Source: JAICKN01 sp036489565
GTDB taxonomy: Bacteria > Acidobacteriota > Terriglobia > Terriglobales > Acidobacteriaceae
Assembly: GCA_036489565.1 (NCBI GenBank)
Contig: DASXFN010000032.1
Coordinates: forward strand, 1-64,000
Direction of reading: 5' to 3'
DNA: 64,000 nt
Shown: positions 50,205-59,700 of the stretch, piece after piece
Layout: the number at the start of each line of letters is the position of its first letter
Numbering within the stretch: position 1 is the first letter of the stretch
Translations under genes and position numbers: made by a program
The notes under the pieces: model-generated
What the model was told of the DNA's origin: nothing
What the model saw: only the letters and a program-made list of their open reading frames with translations
Databases searched by the model: none

Positions 50205-51191
50205 CTACATCACGGTCGCTGAGTCAATGGGATAATCAAAATAAATCTGATGGATTGCGCTATGCGCCAAAGCGCATTGATCGCGAATTCCATTTACATA
50301 AATGGACGCGCTGTCGGCAAAAATCTCCTCGATCTGGCTGAAGCTCAAAGCGGCCCGCAGCCTTCCCGCGAGCCGCATAGGCCGCTCGGCTTTGCGTTCC
50401 GTCAATTCGCCAATCGTCCGCAGCGCCGCGTGTACCATGTCCACGGAAAACCTTATCGAATGCGGGAACTCTGAATTAAGCAGCAAAAATTCCGCTACCC
50501 GCAACGGCCTCACTTCCGCGGTATAGGTCTTGCAATAAGCTTCAAATGCGGCGCAGCACTTTAGCAATCCGACCCATTCCAAATATTCTTCGCTTTCCAC
50601 CGCCTGGTCCTGCGGGTTCGGCAATCGGCTTACATAGCTTCCAATCAAAGCGGCCACCGCGTCCGTGCGTTCCACGTAACGCCCAAGCTGGATGTAATGC
50701 CATCCCTCGCCGTGGCTCATGGTGCAGTCGGTGATGCCCTCGAAAAGATTTGCTCCTTCCTGCACGGAGCGGAAGAAGAGGCTGGAATGCAGTATCCAAG
50801 CCTCCGCCGGAGGATTGCTGTTAATTTGCAAATAAAGCCGGTTCAACTGCTCCCACATTTCCGAGCTGCATTGTTCCCGTACCTGCCGCAGGTTTTCGCG
50901 TGCAGCGGCAATGCAACTGACAATGGAAGACGGATTCCGGCGATCGAATGCGAGCGTATGGGCCACGGTCGCCGAATCCAGTTTCGCGCCCGCCAATGTC
51001 GCCACATGGAGGGATTCCAGCAGGCGCTGCCAATGCTGCCCCACCGCCTCCAGAGACTGGTCGAGGCGCAGCTGGAGGTCCACATCTATCAGGCGCGCGG
51101 TATGGGCGGCGCGCTCCAGATAGCGGCTCATCCAGTACAGGCTGTCCGCGACTCGAGAAAGCATGGTTGATTCTCCGCGGGACTTCATCAT
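50205..51191 (-). CDS. Alpha-E domain protein
   Basis: 328 residues, all-helical with the opening MLSRVADSLYWMSRYLERAAHTARLIDV typical of the alpha-E family; an upstream ATG adds a few residues. Member of the ATP-grasp/alpha-E/transglutaminase operon, overlapping the ATP-grasp gene by 4 nt. Exact function is not established. Confidence 0.88.
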   Translation of the reverse strand: MMKSRGESTMLSRVADSLYWMSRYLERAAHTARLIDVDLQLRLDQSLEAVGQHWQRLLESLHVATLAGAKLDSATVAHTLAFDRRNPSSIVSCIAAARENLRQVREQCSSEMWEQLNRLYLQINSNPPAEAWILHSSLFFRSVQEGANLFEGITDCTMSHGEGWHYIQLGRYVERTDAVAALIGSYVSRLPNPQDQAVESEEYLEWVGLLKCCAAFEAYCKTYTAEVRPLRVAEFLLLNSEFPHSIRFSVDMVHAALRTIGELTERKAERPMRLAGRLRAALSFSQIEEIFADSASIYVNGIRDQCALAHSAIHQIYFDYPIDSATVM

Positions 51192-52684
51192 GCACGCAAA
51201 ACCCAGGTGTCTTTACTTCCTCCGCCCTGCGAAGAGTTGACCACCAGTGATCCGCGCTTCAACGCGACCCTTGTCAGCCCGCCCGGGACCAAAATCGCAT
51301 TTTCGCCGTATAGCAAATAAGGGCGCAAATCAATATGGCGGGAATCAATTCCGCCCTCCAGAAAACATGGAGCGCGAGAGAGGCTTAAAGTAGGTTGCGC
51401 AATGTAGTTGCGCGGCTCGGCTTGAATGCGGCGCCGAAAATCCTCGCGCTGTTTGGCGGTGCTCTGCGGACCAATCATCATGCCGTAGCCGCCGGACTCA
51501 CCCACCGCCTTCACGACCAACTGGTCGAGGTGTTCGAGCACGTATGCCCGTTGCGATTTGTCGGTAAGAAGATACGTTTCGACGTTGGGAATAATGGGGT
51601 CCTGCCCAAGGTAATACTTGATGATGGCGGGAACATACGCATAGACCGCTTTATCATCCGCCACGCCCGTGCCAATAGCATTTGCCAGCGTGACATTGCC
51701 CGCGCGATAAGCGTTGAAGAGCCCCGGAACGCCCAGGTTGGAGTCGGGACGGAAGCAGAGCGGGTCCATGAAGTCGTCATCCACGCGGCGGTAAATCACG
51801 TCCACGCGCCGCAGCCCGGCTGTAGTGCGCATGTAAACGACATTGTCGTGCACCAGCAGGTCGCGGCCTTCCACCAGTTCGATGCCCATCTGCTGCGCTA
51901 AAAATGTGTGCTCAAAGTAAGCGGAATTAAAAACGCCAGGCGTGAGCAATACGGTCGTTGGTTCAGAACGGGCGGGGCAGCTTGCCGGCGCCAGAGTGCG
52001 TAATGTCGCGAGCAGCGCTTGGGGATAGTGATCAATGGGCCGCACGCCGTAATTGCGGAACAAGCTCGGGAACACGCGCTTGAGCACCTTGCGGTTTGCC
52101 AGCATGTAAGAGACGCCGCTGGGCACGCGCAGATTATCTTCCAGCACGGCAAAACTGCGGTCAGGAAGCCGCACAAGATCGGTGCCGCAGATACTGACGT
52201 ACACGTCCCGAGGAACTCTTAGTCCCCGCATCTCGCGGCGAAAATGCTTGCAGCTATAAATCAGTTCACGAGGGACGATTCCATCGGAAAGAATTTTTCC
52301 TGCATGGTAAATATCGCCGAGAAAAAGATTGAGGGCGGTAATGCGCTGCGTCAATCCTTGTTCAACGGCGCTCCACTCCGCGCCGGAGATGATCCGCGGC
52401 AATAGATCGTTGGGAAAAACCTTCTCCGTTCCCTGCTCGTTGCCATATACGGTGAAAGTAATTCCCTGGTGCAGAAATGAAAGGTCAGCCGCCTGCTGGC
52501 TTTTTCGCAACTCTTCGGGCGGCAGCTCCAGGATTTGGCGGTAAAGCTCCCGATAATGCGCGCGCGGTATGCCTGGCTTCTCGAACATCTCGTCGTAAGC
52601 CGAGTCGAATTGGTAATTTACGAATGGTGACATGAGTGCCAACGGCAATGATGAAGGCATTGCAGCCATATAAGTTCCTGACAA
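51188..52684 (-). CDS. Circularly permuted ATP-grasp protein
   Basis: 498 residues. YDEMFEKPGIPRAHY near the start and the C-terminal VVKAVGESGGYGMMIGP glycine-rich strand mark the circularly permuted ATP-grasp type. Predicted to ligate an amino acid or peptide to a carboxylate using ATP. First gene of the trio. Confidence 0.9.
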   Translation of the reverse strand: MSGTYMAAMPSSLPLALMSPFVNYQFDSAYDEMFEKPGIPRAHYRELYRQILELPPEELRKSQQAADLSFLHQGITFTVYGNEQGTEKVFPNDLLPRIISGAEWSAVEQGLTQRITALNLFLGDIYHAGKILSDGIVPRELIYSCKHFRREMRGLRVPRDVYVSICGTDLVRLPDRSFAVLEDNLRVPSGVSYMLANRKVLKRVFPSLFRNYGVRPIDHYPQALLATLRTLAPASCPARSEPTTVLLTPGVFNSAYFEHTFLAQQMGIELVEGRDLLVHDNVVYMRTTAGLRRVDVIYRRVDDDFMDPLCFRPDSNLGVPGLFNAYRAGNVTLANAIGTGVADDKAVYAYVPAIIKYYLGQDPIIPNVETYLLTDKSQRAYVLEHLDQLVVKAVGESGGYGMMIGPQSTAKQREDFRRRIQAEPRNYIAQPTLSLSRAPCFLEGGIDSRHIDLRPYLLYGENAILVPGGLTRVALKRGSLVVNSSQGGGSKDTWVLRA

Positions 52685-52819
52685 TAAAAGCGCATTGTGT
52701 CCGGCAGCGCGACAGCCGCGGAAACCAGCAAAACAGCTTGTGGATTTGAATTTAGATGGGAGGTATGCGCTAGTCCAATTGAAATTCTTTATGAACTTTA
52801 TGCTGTTTTATTGACGGGA

Positions 52820-53305
52820 TTACATCTTGTAGCGGCCCAGGTCGTCATCGTTCAGGCCTTCCAGCCACTTACGGAGTTCTTCGCCGGTAGCCTTGTCGGA
52901 AAGATTGGTCGTCAGCTTGGAGTTCTTTAGGACCTCATCGTCCACGTAAATCGGGCAATCCACTCGCAGCGCCAGGGCCAGCGCGTCTGAAGGACGCGAA
53001 TCAATGCTGATGGCGTGGCCTCCGCGGTCGAGCCAGATGACGGCGTAAAAGGTGTCTTCTTTCAGTTCCGTGACTACGACTTTGTGAACGCATGTTTCCA
53101 GGCCGGTGAGCACATTCTTAATCAGGTCATGCGTCATGGGCCGCGCCGTGGAAAGCTTTTCGATCTCCATGGCGATGGCGTTGGCCTCATACACGCCCAC
53201 CCAGATCGGCAGTACTGTGTCGCTGCCTACGTCCTTGAGCACCACAATGGGACTATTGGTCACCGGATCCACTAACAGCCCGCGAATTTTCATCTCTACT
53301 TCCAT
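52820..53305 (-). CDS. Bifunctional nuclease (DUF151) domain protein
   Basis: 161 residues with the bifunctional-nuclease fold: LPIWVGVYEANAIAMEIE, RPMTHDLIKNVL and SIDSRPSDALALALR, the family signature. Members have DNase and RNase activity and appear in nucleotide-stress responses. AGG-rich upstream site near the start. Confidence 0.9.
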   Translation of the reverse strand: MEVEMKIRGLLVDPVTNSPIVVLKDVGSDTVLPIWVGVYEANAIAMEIEKLSTARPMTHDLIKNVLTGLETCVHKVVVTELKEDTFYAVIWLDRGGHAISIDSRPSDALALALRVDCPIYVDDEVLKNSKLTTNLSDKATGEELRKWLEGLNDDDLGRYKM

Positions 53306-53332
53306 AGTGACCTCCGCATCGTGACCCCTTTA

Positions 53333-54661
53333 TTAAACCGCCAGCTCTCCGGCCAGGCTGTTGGGAAAACTTACCGTGACTTTTACCGGAACATAGCTTC
53401 CTTGCTCCGGCGACGTACCCTCCGGCGCCGTGAAATTCAGGATTTTGTTCTGCGAGGTGCGTCCGGCCCATTGCTTTCGCGCCTCGTTCTTCCCTTCAAC
53501 CATTACTTGAAGAACCTCGCCAATATGTTTTCTGTAGCTGATCCTTTGCAATTCGCGCTGCTTTTCCTGCAGGAACGTTAACCGCCGCGCCTTTTCTTCT
53601 TCGGGAATGGCGTCAACCAGCCCGATGGCTGGCGTGTTCGGGCGCGGCGAATACTTGAAGCCGAAGATGCCGTCGTAACCAACTTCATCGAGCAGTGAGA
53701 GTGTGTCGGCGAAGTCTTCGTCGGTCTCGCCGGGAAATCCCACGATAATGTCGGAGGTGATGCTGATGTCGCGCTTTGCCGCTTTCATCCACGAAATGCG
53801 TTCCATGTACTGATCGCGGGTGTAGAGGCGCTGCATGGCGTGGAGCATGCGGGAGGACCCGGTCTGAACGGGAAGATGCACGTGATCGCAGAGCGTGGGC
53901 ACGGCGTCGATTGCGTCAATAATGTCGCGGCCAAAATCGCGCGGGTGCGAGGTGGTAAAGCGGACGCGCCGGATTCCCGTTACCTCGCCGACCGCAGCCA
54001 GCAATTCCGCGAAGGAGCGCTTCCCTGCCGGATCGTGATAGGAATTTACGTTCTGGCCCAGCAACTGAATTTCCGAGTAGCCCAAATCGGCCATCTGGCG
54101 GGCTTCGGCAAGGACGGACTCTGAAGTCCGGCTACGTTCTTTGCCGCGTGTGTAGGGAACCACGCAGTACGAACAAAACTTGTCGCAGCCTTCAATGATG
54201 GTGATGTAGCCGCGGTGAGGATTGGTGCGCGCCGTGAATTCTGTTTCAAAGCACTCGTCGGTTTCGCGGTCGTCGAGTCCGGTGACGCGGGTGTTCCCTG
54301 CCTCGATCTGCACCAGCATGGCGGGTAGGTTGCGGTACGAAGCCGATCCGCAAACCATGGAAACATACGGAGCGCGCTCGAAAATCTTTTCGCCTTCCTG
54401 CTGCGCCACGCAACCGAGGACGCCAAACTTCTTGCCTTGCTTTTGCAGCTTTTTATAATCGTTCAGGCGATGGAAGACTTTCTGCTCGGCTTTATCGCGA
54501 ATCGAGCAGGTGTTATAGAGCACCAGCCCGGCCTCTTCGACCGTGGGAACCTGGCGATAACCCTCCGCAACCAGCGTCCCAATGACTTTTTCCGAGTCAT
54601 GGGCATTCATCTGGCAGCCAAAAGTTTCCAGGTAAAAGGTCTTTTCCGGGGCCCCACTCAT
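53333..54661 (-). CDS. miaB: tRNA-2-methylthio-N6-isopentenyladenosine synthase MiaB
   Basis: 442 residues. N-terminal MTTase domain (TFGCQMNAHDSEK), radical-SAM cysteines CDKFCSYC near 156-163 binding 4Fe-4S, and a C-terminal TRAM domain (about 375-435). Methylthiolates A37 of tRNAs reading UNN codons. Complete; 27 nt upstream of the nuclease gene on the same strand. Confidence 0.93.
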   Translation of the reverse strand: MSGAPEKTFYLETFGCQMNAHDSEKVIGTLVAEGYRQVPTVEEAGLVLYNTCSIRDKAEQKVFHRLNDYKKLQKQGKKFGVLGCVAQQEGEKIFERAPYVSMVCGSASYRNLPAMLVQIEAGNTRVTGLDDRETDECFETEFTARTNPHRGYITIIEGCDKFCSYCVVPYTRGKERSRTSESVLAEARQMADLGYSEIQLLGQNVNSYHDPAGKRSFAELLAAVGEVTGIRRVRFTTSHPRDFGRDIIDAIDAVPTLCDHVHLPVQTGSSRMLHAMQRLYTRDQYMERISWMKAAKRDISITSDIIVGFPGETDEDFADTLSLLDEVGYDGIFGFKYSPRPNTPAIGLVDAIPEEEKARRLTFLQEKQRELQRISYRKHIGEVLQVMVEGKNEARKQWAGRTSQNKILNFTAPEGTSPEQGSYVPVKVTVSFPNSLAGELAV

Positions 54662-54731
54662 GTATGCAGTATAACGCCTCCAGCAACGTGTGTATGATCG
54701 GTGCCATCACTTTTGAGGGCGCACAAATCTT

Positions 54732-55790
54732 ATGAATGCAATTCCAGTGGAAAGACCTCAATCTACGGGCGCGCCTCAGCAGCCCGATCCCATGCAACAT
54801 CTCATGCAGTTCGCTTCCGGTTACGTCGTGTCATCGGTGTTGTGGGTAGCGGCGGAACTCAATATCGCGGATCTACTTAAAGACGGCCCGCGCCCGGTCA
54901 GTGAGCTTGCCACGGCCACCCAATCGAACGAAGACGCGCTGTATCGAGCATTGCGGTTGCTGGCCATGGTGGGAATTTTCGCCGAGACGCAGCCGCGCCA
55001 CTTCGCCCTCACGCCACCCTCCGAATTGCTTCGCACCGACGTAAAAGGTTCCATGCGCGACATGGCCATCTGGATCGCCGATCCCATGCACTTCCGCATT
55101 GCGGGCGAGCTGCTGCACTCCGTGAAAACTGGCGAAACGACGATTGAACATGTAACTGGCAAAGGTTCCTTTGAAGTCTTCGCGAATGACCCGGTCGAGT
55201 TTGACCGCTTCCATCGCGCCATGACCACCATGAGCGCCATGGCGATTTATCCCGTGCTCGAGGTTTACGATTTCTCCGCATTCTCAACTATCGTGGACAT
55301 CGCCGGCGGCCACGGTTTCGTTCTCTGCGAAATTTTGCGCAAGTATCCTAAGCTTAACGGCGTGCTTTTCGATCTCGCCGATGTCACCAAGGGCGCTGAC
55401 CAGCGCATCGCGCAACTCGGATTGAACTCCCGCTGCCGCACTGCCAGCGGAGATTTCTTCAAGTCCGTGCCTGAAGGCGGCGATCTTTATCTGATGAAGA
55501 ACATTATTCATGACTGGGACGATGACAAGGCGCAAGCCATCCTGCGCAACTGCGCCCGCGCGCTGCAAGGCAAGCCAAATGGAAGAGTAGTTTTGATCGA
55601 ACTTGTGGTCCCGCCGGGCGGCGCTCCGCACTTTTCGAAGATCGTTGATATCGAAATGCTCTACTTCACCGGAGGCCGCGAGCGCACGGAGCAAGAGTAC
55701 GCCGAACTGTTTTCTAAATCTGGATTGCGATTGACGCGAGTGATTCCGACGAAGGCGCCTTACAGTGTGATTGAGGCGGAAGTGGGGTAG
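54732..55790 (+). CDS. SAM-dependent O-methyltransferase (hydroxyneurosporene/COMT type)
   Basis: 352 residues. N-terminal dimerisation helices (about 15-100), Rossmann SAM site VDIAGGHGF (about 183-191), FDLAD, and catalytic NIIHDWDDDKA (about 255-265) whose His acts as base. Acts on a small phenolic or polyketide hydroxyl; substrate unknown. Divergent from miaB. Confidence 0.88.
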   Translation: MNAIPVERPQSTGAPQQPDPMQHLMQFASGYVVSSVLWVAAELNIADLLKDGPRPVSELATATQSNEDALYRALRLLAMVGIFAETQPRHFALTPPSELLRTDVKGSMRDMAIWIADPMHFRIAGELLHSVKTGETTIEHVTGKGSFEVFANDPVEFDRFHRAMTTMSAMAIYPVLEVYDFSAFSTIVDIAGGHGFVLCEILRKYPKLNGVLFDLADVTKGADQRIAQLGLNSRCRTASGDFFKSVPEGGDLYLMKNIIHDWDDDKAQAILRNCARALQGKPNGRVVLIELVVPPGGAPHFSKIVDIEMLYFTGGRERTEQEYAELFSKSGLRLTRVIPTKAPYSVIEAEVG

Positions 55791-55842
55791 GAAAGATTGA
55801 ACCTTAACGTCGAAGACGTACATAAGTCGTGAGTGAAATGTA

Positions 55843-56463
55843 ATGAATAAAGAAAATGTCATACAAGTCAAAACTAGAAAATATTTTGCTCTGTTGTTTT
55901 TTAACGCGGCGAAGGAATTTTTAGAATCCGCGAAGGCTGATTTTGCTGCACGACGATATTTAACAATATTGGCCAGTCAAAGGAGATTTCTTGAATATAG
56001 TCGACGGGCCGTATGGCTTTCGTACTTCGCTACAGAGGAAGAAGTAGTTTACGTTCAAAATAACCCGGACGCTAGAGATCCCAAGCCATTCCCTGAACTT
56101 CAAGAAATCGATATTTTGATGAGACAGTTCGTCGGCATGGATGGCTTATCCGGTTTAGGGCTTCATGTTAACGATGAAGGAACAACATTTATGCAGTTGT
56201 TACACCAGTTTACGCATGGCGACATCCGATCAATTCAAACGCTGAATGCCGGATTTAAAGTGGATGGAGTGGGCAAGATTCTTGAACAAAATACTCGTGA
56301 TTTGCGATCCGTTGGTTGTTATGTAATCGCATGTAATCTAGATTTACCCAAAAAAACCCTCCAGTTTCAATTGTCTGCTATCACGAGCGAGACAGAACAA
56401 AAACAACTATTAGCGAAGTTATACCAGCAATTTAAAGCTGGCATACCGGACATTCTTTCCTAG
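55843..56463 (+). CDS. Hypothetical protein, AT-rich, likely horizontally acquired
   Basis: 206 residues, mostly helical, with several aromatic and basic residues and no recognised motif. Base composition is visibly more AT-rich than all neighbours, and it is followed at once by repeats. An acquired gene, perhaps defence-related, but this is a guess. Confidence 0.6.
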   Translation: MNKENVIQVKTRKYFALLFFNAAKEFLESAKADFAARRYLTILASQRRFLEYSRRAVWLSYFATEEEVVYVQNNPDARDPKPFPELQEIDILMRQFVGMDGLSGLGLHVNDEGTTFMQLLHQFTHGDIRSIQTLNAGFKVDGVGKILEQNTRDLRSVGCYVIACNLDLPKKTLQFQLSAITSETEQKQLLAKLYQQFKAGIPDILS

Positions 56464-56465
56464 TC

Positions 56466-56612
56466 GGCGGGTGGCCCAGCCTTTCATTTTTCAAGTAACA
56501 AAGTTTCATACCTCAACTTCTGATTCAACCCAAATCTGAGTCCGACAGGGTATTCTCCACTTCCCCACCCTTTTCGCAACGAACGCGAAAAAGGGTGGGG
56601 CACCCACATTGA
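56466..56612. repeat. Extragenic repeat R1, copy 1
   Basis: Begins GGCGGGTGGCCCAGCC and contains the hairpin of CCCCACCCTTTTCGC (56563-56577) with GCGAAAAAGGGTGGGG (56585-56600). About 147 bp; copies at 56794 and 57745 share order and ends. Confidence 0.7.
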
Positions 56613-56650
56613 TTTAAGTATTTAGATTTTTGCGAAGCGGCTTACGTAAC

Positions 56651-56788
56651 GGGGTGCCCCGTCCTTTCGCGTTTTTTGCGAAGGGCGGGGACTTTATTCG
56701 GCCCGCGCCAAACGAACTGTAGGAAATACTCCGAGTTGCTCGCGGCGGCGGGCCGTCCAAAAAGATTCGATCTCAACTCCACAATTTT
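56651..56788 (-). pseudogene. Remnant of a RAYT transposase 3' end with its REP
   Basis: REP hairpin at 56651-56690, then 56697-56788 closely matches the 3' part of the transposase gene (57981 onward), about 92 bp with a few substitutions, cut off abruptly where repeat R1 copy 2 begins. A decayed second transposase locus. Confidence 0.7.
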
Positions 56789-56793
56789 CACCC

Positions 56794-56940
56794 GGCGGGC
56801 GGCCCAGCCTTTTATTTCAAGTAGCACATTTTCAAACCGCAACTTCTGGTTCGGCCCAAAATCCGAGTCTGACACGAACAGCATCCACTTCCCTACCCTT
56901 TTCGCAACAAAGGCGAAAAATGATAGGGCATCCACATTGA
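56794..56940. repeat. Extragenic repeat R1, copy 2 (degenerate)
   Basis: Same start motif and length as copy 1, but the central hairpin has several mismatches (CCCTACCC with GATAGGG). The 230 bases from 56941 to 57170 show no gene. Confidence 0.6.
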
Positions 56941-57170
56941 GGTTGGCATTTAGATTTTAGTAGGCGGATTTTTATTCAGGTTGCTATCTATTCAGGCTCC
57001 GCATCAGTCTACCTATTTTGGTTCAATGTCCATATCCCACGCTTATTGAAGCTGCTTACACGACGTGGCACCGGGCAGCCTTGGTTAAACTTGGTACGTG
57101 GAAAGAGTGGGCCATGCCACCCAAACTCTGAAAGCTGGACCGCGTAGAATAAGGGCAAATCAGGACGATC

Positions 57171-57740
57171 ATGAACCTCGAGTTCTTTTTTCATGTACTG
57201 ACAATTGTGTGGGCCGTGGGTGAAGTCCTCATCGCCCTGTTCACAACAACGTTTCGAGGCAAAGGCAAGATACAAGATCACGGAACGCAGATCATTCTTT
57301 GGGTGGTTATTATTGCATCGCTCAGGATCGACGAGTGGATGCACAAATTTTTCCCGTTCGACATGCCGGGGAGTTATAGCTGGCTGCGGCCGGTGGCATT
57401 TGGGATTTTCCTTCTCGGTTTGGGAGTTCGTGCCGCAGCAGTTGTTACTCTCGGCAGGGCCTTCAGCGCGAACGTAGCGATGCGCGCCGGGCAGCGGCTG
57501 CAGCGCAGCGGACTCTATCGCATAGTCCGTCATCCTTCCTATCTCGGTCTGGAACTGATTTTCCTGGCTTTTGCCCTTCACGCACGCACATGGGCCTGCT
57601 TTGCCGTTGTTCTGGTTCCGCCAACTCTGGCTTTGTTGTATCGCATTCATGTTGAAGAGACCGCGCTCCGCCTGGCTTTTGGAGCCGATTACGAAGACTA
57701 CAGCCGAAACACAAAGCGGCTGATTCCGGGCGTCTATTGA
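57171..57740 (+). CDS. Isoprenylcysteine carboxyl methyltransferase family protein
   Basis: 189 residues, four to five membrane helices, and the C-terminal family motif YRIVRHPSYLG followed by EETALRLAFGADYEDYSRNTKRLIP. ICMT-like/PEMT enzymes methylate membrane-bound or lipophilic substrates with SAM. AGGA ahead of ATG. Substrate unknown. Confidence 0.85.
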   Translation: MNLEFFFHVLTIVWAVGEVLIALFTTTFRGKGKIQDHGTQIILWVVIIASLRIDEWMHKFFPFDMPGSYSWLRPVAFGIFLLGLGVRAAAVVTLGRAFSANVAMRAGQRLQRSGLYRIVRHPSYLGLELIFLAFALHARTWACFAVVLVPPTLALLYRIHVEETALRLAFGADYEDYSRNTKRLIPGVY

Positions 57741-57744
57741 GGTG

Positions 57745-57893
57745 GGCGGGTGGCCCAGCCTTTCATTTTTCAAGTAGCACTGTTTCATACCTCGACTTCT
57801 GATTCGGTCCATCGGAGTCCGACAGAGTATCCTCCACTTCCCCACCCTTTTCGCAACAAACGCGAAAAAGGGTGGGGCACCCACATTGAGTTT
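57745..57893. repeat. Extragenic repeat R1, copy 3
   Basis: As copy 1, with a near-perfect hairpin at 57839-57877 (CCCCACCC arm with GGGTGGGG). Follows the methyltransferase stop by 5 nt. Confidence 0.7.
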
Positions 57894-57935
57894 GGTGTCC
57901 AGATCGTCCCACACTAATTGAAACTGCTACATGAC

Positions 57936-58619
57936 GGGGTGCCCCGTCCTTTCGCGCATTTTGCGAAGGGCGGGGACTTTATTCGGCCCGCGCCAAACGA
58001 ACTGTAGGAAACACTCCGAGCTGCTCGCGGCGGCGGGCCGTCCACCAGGATTCGATCTCAACTCCACAATCTTCGCCGGTTGCATAATGGCGAGCACTGC
58101 TCCACGCCCATTTTTCGGGGCTGGTTACTAATCCCCGCTTCACTGGATTGTTGTGGATGTAGTCCAGCTTCTCCGTCCGCTTGTGCTCGCTCCAGATGTT
58201 GAAGTCGTAATAGCGCGCTTGCCAAAATGGGCTCTGGTTAGTCGGCGCACATAACTTCGCGCGTAACTCACGCGAAACGATTTGCTTCAACATCTGTAGA
58301 GCTACCGACAGAGTGCTTCGTTCCGGTTCGCTGATGAGCAAATGAACGTGCTCGGGCATGACGACATAACCGGCAACATAGAATCCATACCAGGCGCGGG
58401 TACGCTCTAACGTTTTCACAAATACGTCTCTGGCCGAGGGAGTTTTTAATAACGGAGCGCGGCTACGACAGCTAAAGGTGATGAAGTGCAGTTGGCGCGT
58501 CTGCTGATAATGTTTCAGTCCCCAGGGCATTTGGGGAGATTACAAAATTACAGTGTAGAGAGTCTGTGACGGATGAACATCCCCGCCCTTCGCAAAAAAC
58601 GCGAAAGGACGGGGCACCC
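57936..58619. mobile_element. RAYT element with flanking inverted REPs
   Basis: A REP hairpin at 57936-57975 and its inverted counterpart at 58581-58619 flank a single transposase gene. This is the standard layout of REP-associated tyrosine transposase units. Confidence 0.75.
57979..58530 (-). CDS. REP-associated tyrosine transposase (RAYT)
   Basis: 183 residues, Y1-transposase fold: FITFSCRSR, HVHLLISEP (HUH metal motif), and YIHNNPVKRGLV, with the catalytic Tyr in the region after. RAYTs cut and move REP hairpins as single-stranded DNA. Full length for the family. The REPs at both ends support activity. Confidence 0.9.
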   Translation of the reverse strand: MPWGLKHYQQTRQLHFITFSCRSRAPLLKTPSARDVFVKTLERTRAWYGFYVAGYVVMPEHVHLLISEPERSTLSVALQMLKQIVSRELRAKLCAPTNQSPFWQARYYDFNIWSEHKRTEKLDYIHNNPVKRGLVTSPEKWAWSSARHYATGEDCGVEIESWWTARRREQLGVFPTVRLARAE

Positions 58620-58668
58620 GCTTTTATTGAGCGAGCTTTCGGAAAGCGGTTTAGGCTGCGGAAATCTT

Positions 58669-59148
58669 TTACTCCGGGATGTAGGGGCCTCCGGGTACTC
58701 CCCAGTTCCAGGCGGGCATGGGGACCGAAGAGTCAGCTTTTGCGCCGGGCTCCAGATTTGAATTGATGACTGCCAATCTCGATCCCCACTCGAGATACGC
58801 GACCAGCGCGGAGCGAAACTCAGGATCGTCGGGCAGCTTCATTTCATCCGCACATTCAAGCAATAGGCCCACCCAGCGCCGCCGCTGAGGTTCAGTGATC
58901 TTCTTTCCGAAATGATGAGACAACATGTTTGCGTGCCCGCCGCGTTGCTCGGAATACTCCTTGGGACCTCCCAAAACCTCGCCCAGGAATTGCGCCACGT
59001 GATGGGGGTGCTCAGGCGGCATCTCAGCGAAAAGCGGACGAAGCAGTTCGTCCTGCAGAACACGTTCGTAGAAGCGCGCAATCAATGCGTCGAGAACCGG
59101 CATACCTTTCAGCCATTCATAAAGGGTCGGTACAGATTTATTCGGCAT
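58669..59148 (-). CDS. Truncated (2-on-2) haemoglobin, group II type
   Basis: 159 residues from ATG 59148 (AAGGA upstream; an upstream in-frame extension lacks such a site). TLYEWLKGMPVLDALIARFYERV and HHVAQFLGEVLGGP followed by HANMLSHHFG show the truncated-globin helices with proximal His in the SHHF region. Binds O2, NO or sulfide-like ligands. Confidence 0.88.
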   Translation of the reverse strand: MPNKSVPTLYEWLKGMPVLDALIARFYERVLQDELLRPLFAEMPPEHPHHVAQFLGEVLGGPKEYSEQRGGHANMLSHHFGKKITEPQRRRWVGLLLECADEMKLPDDPEFRSALVAYLEWGSRLAVINSNLEPGAKADSSVPMPAWNWGVPGGPYIPE

Positions 59149-59420
59149 AATTTCCTTAAGGAGAAGAGATCGGATGATATTTTCCCATTCCCGCCATCTC
59201 TTTCGCAACGAAGCCATAGCCTTGTCGCGCACTGCGTCTCCTGAGGCAGACGCAGTATCGCCGACGCAATCAGCCAACGCGCCCGAAGCAAATCCTCCTT
59301 TGCGAGACATGCATAGCGGCGATGATCGATGCTCGGCGCGAGAAGGAGCGGGAAAAATAACGGCCAGCGTGGTCTTCGTGCCTCTAATCCAGAAACGCGA
59401 TTTCAATTTCGGGCTAGTGT

Positions 59421-59460
59421 TCCAGGTCTCGAAACAGCGGCAAGACCTGGGGCACCCCGG
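59421..59460. repeat. Extragenic repeat R2, copy 1
   Basis: CCAGGTCT (59422-59429) with AGACCTGG (59443-59450), followed by GGCACC. A second copy lies at 61252, so the two flank the glycoside-hydrolase-like gene. The rest of 59461-59700 has no gene. Confidence 0.55.
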
Positions 59461-59700
59461 TTAAATCGCCTGATACTGGGTCTTTCTTCCTGAGGTAGCA
59501 ATTTCTCTTCTGGCTGAGGGGCAAGCACGAGATATCGAAAGTAGCACAGGCGAGTTGCCCGCTGGCACGGGCAGGGACAGGCGTTTGCACGAAGGTTAGC
59601 TCCCCTTAGTGATGTAGATCGAACACACCCTTTTGCCGATACTTACGTTGGCCCGCAGACCGACCAGTCAGACCGGGCAATCCCAAAATTTGGAGACATT

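Noticed and set aside
56466..57893. Regularly spaced repeats as a CRISPR array
   Set aside because: Only three long copies at irregular distances with genes between them, no short spacers and no cas genes in the window.
57009..57914. 301-codon minus-strand frame
   Set aside because: It overlays the ICMT-like gene, whose membrane helices and family motifs are clear, and it runs into repeat R1.
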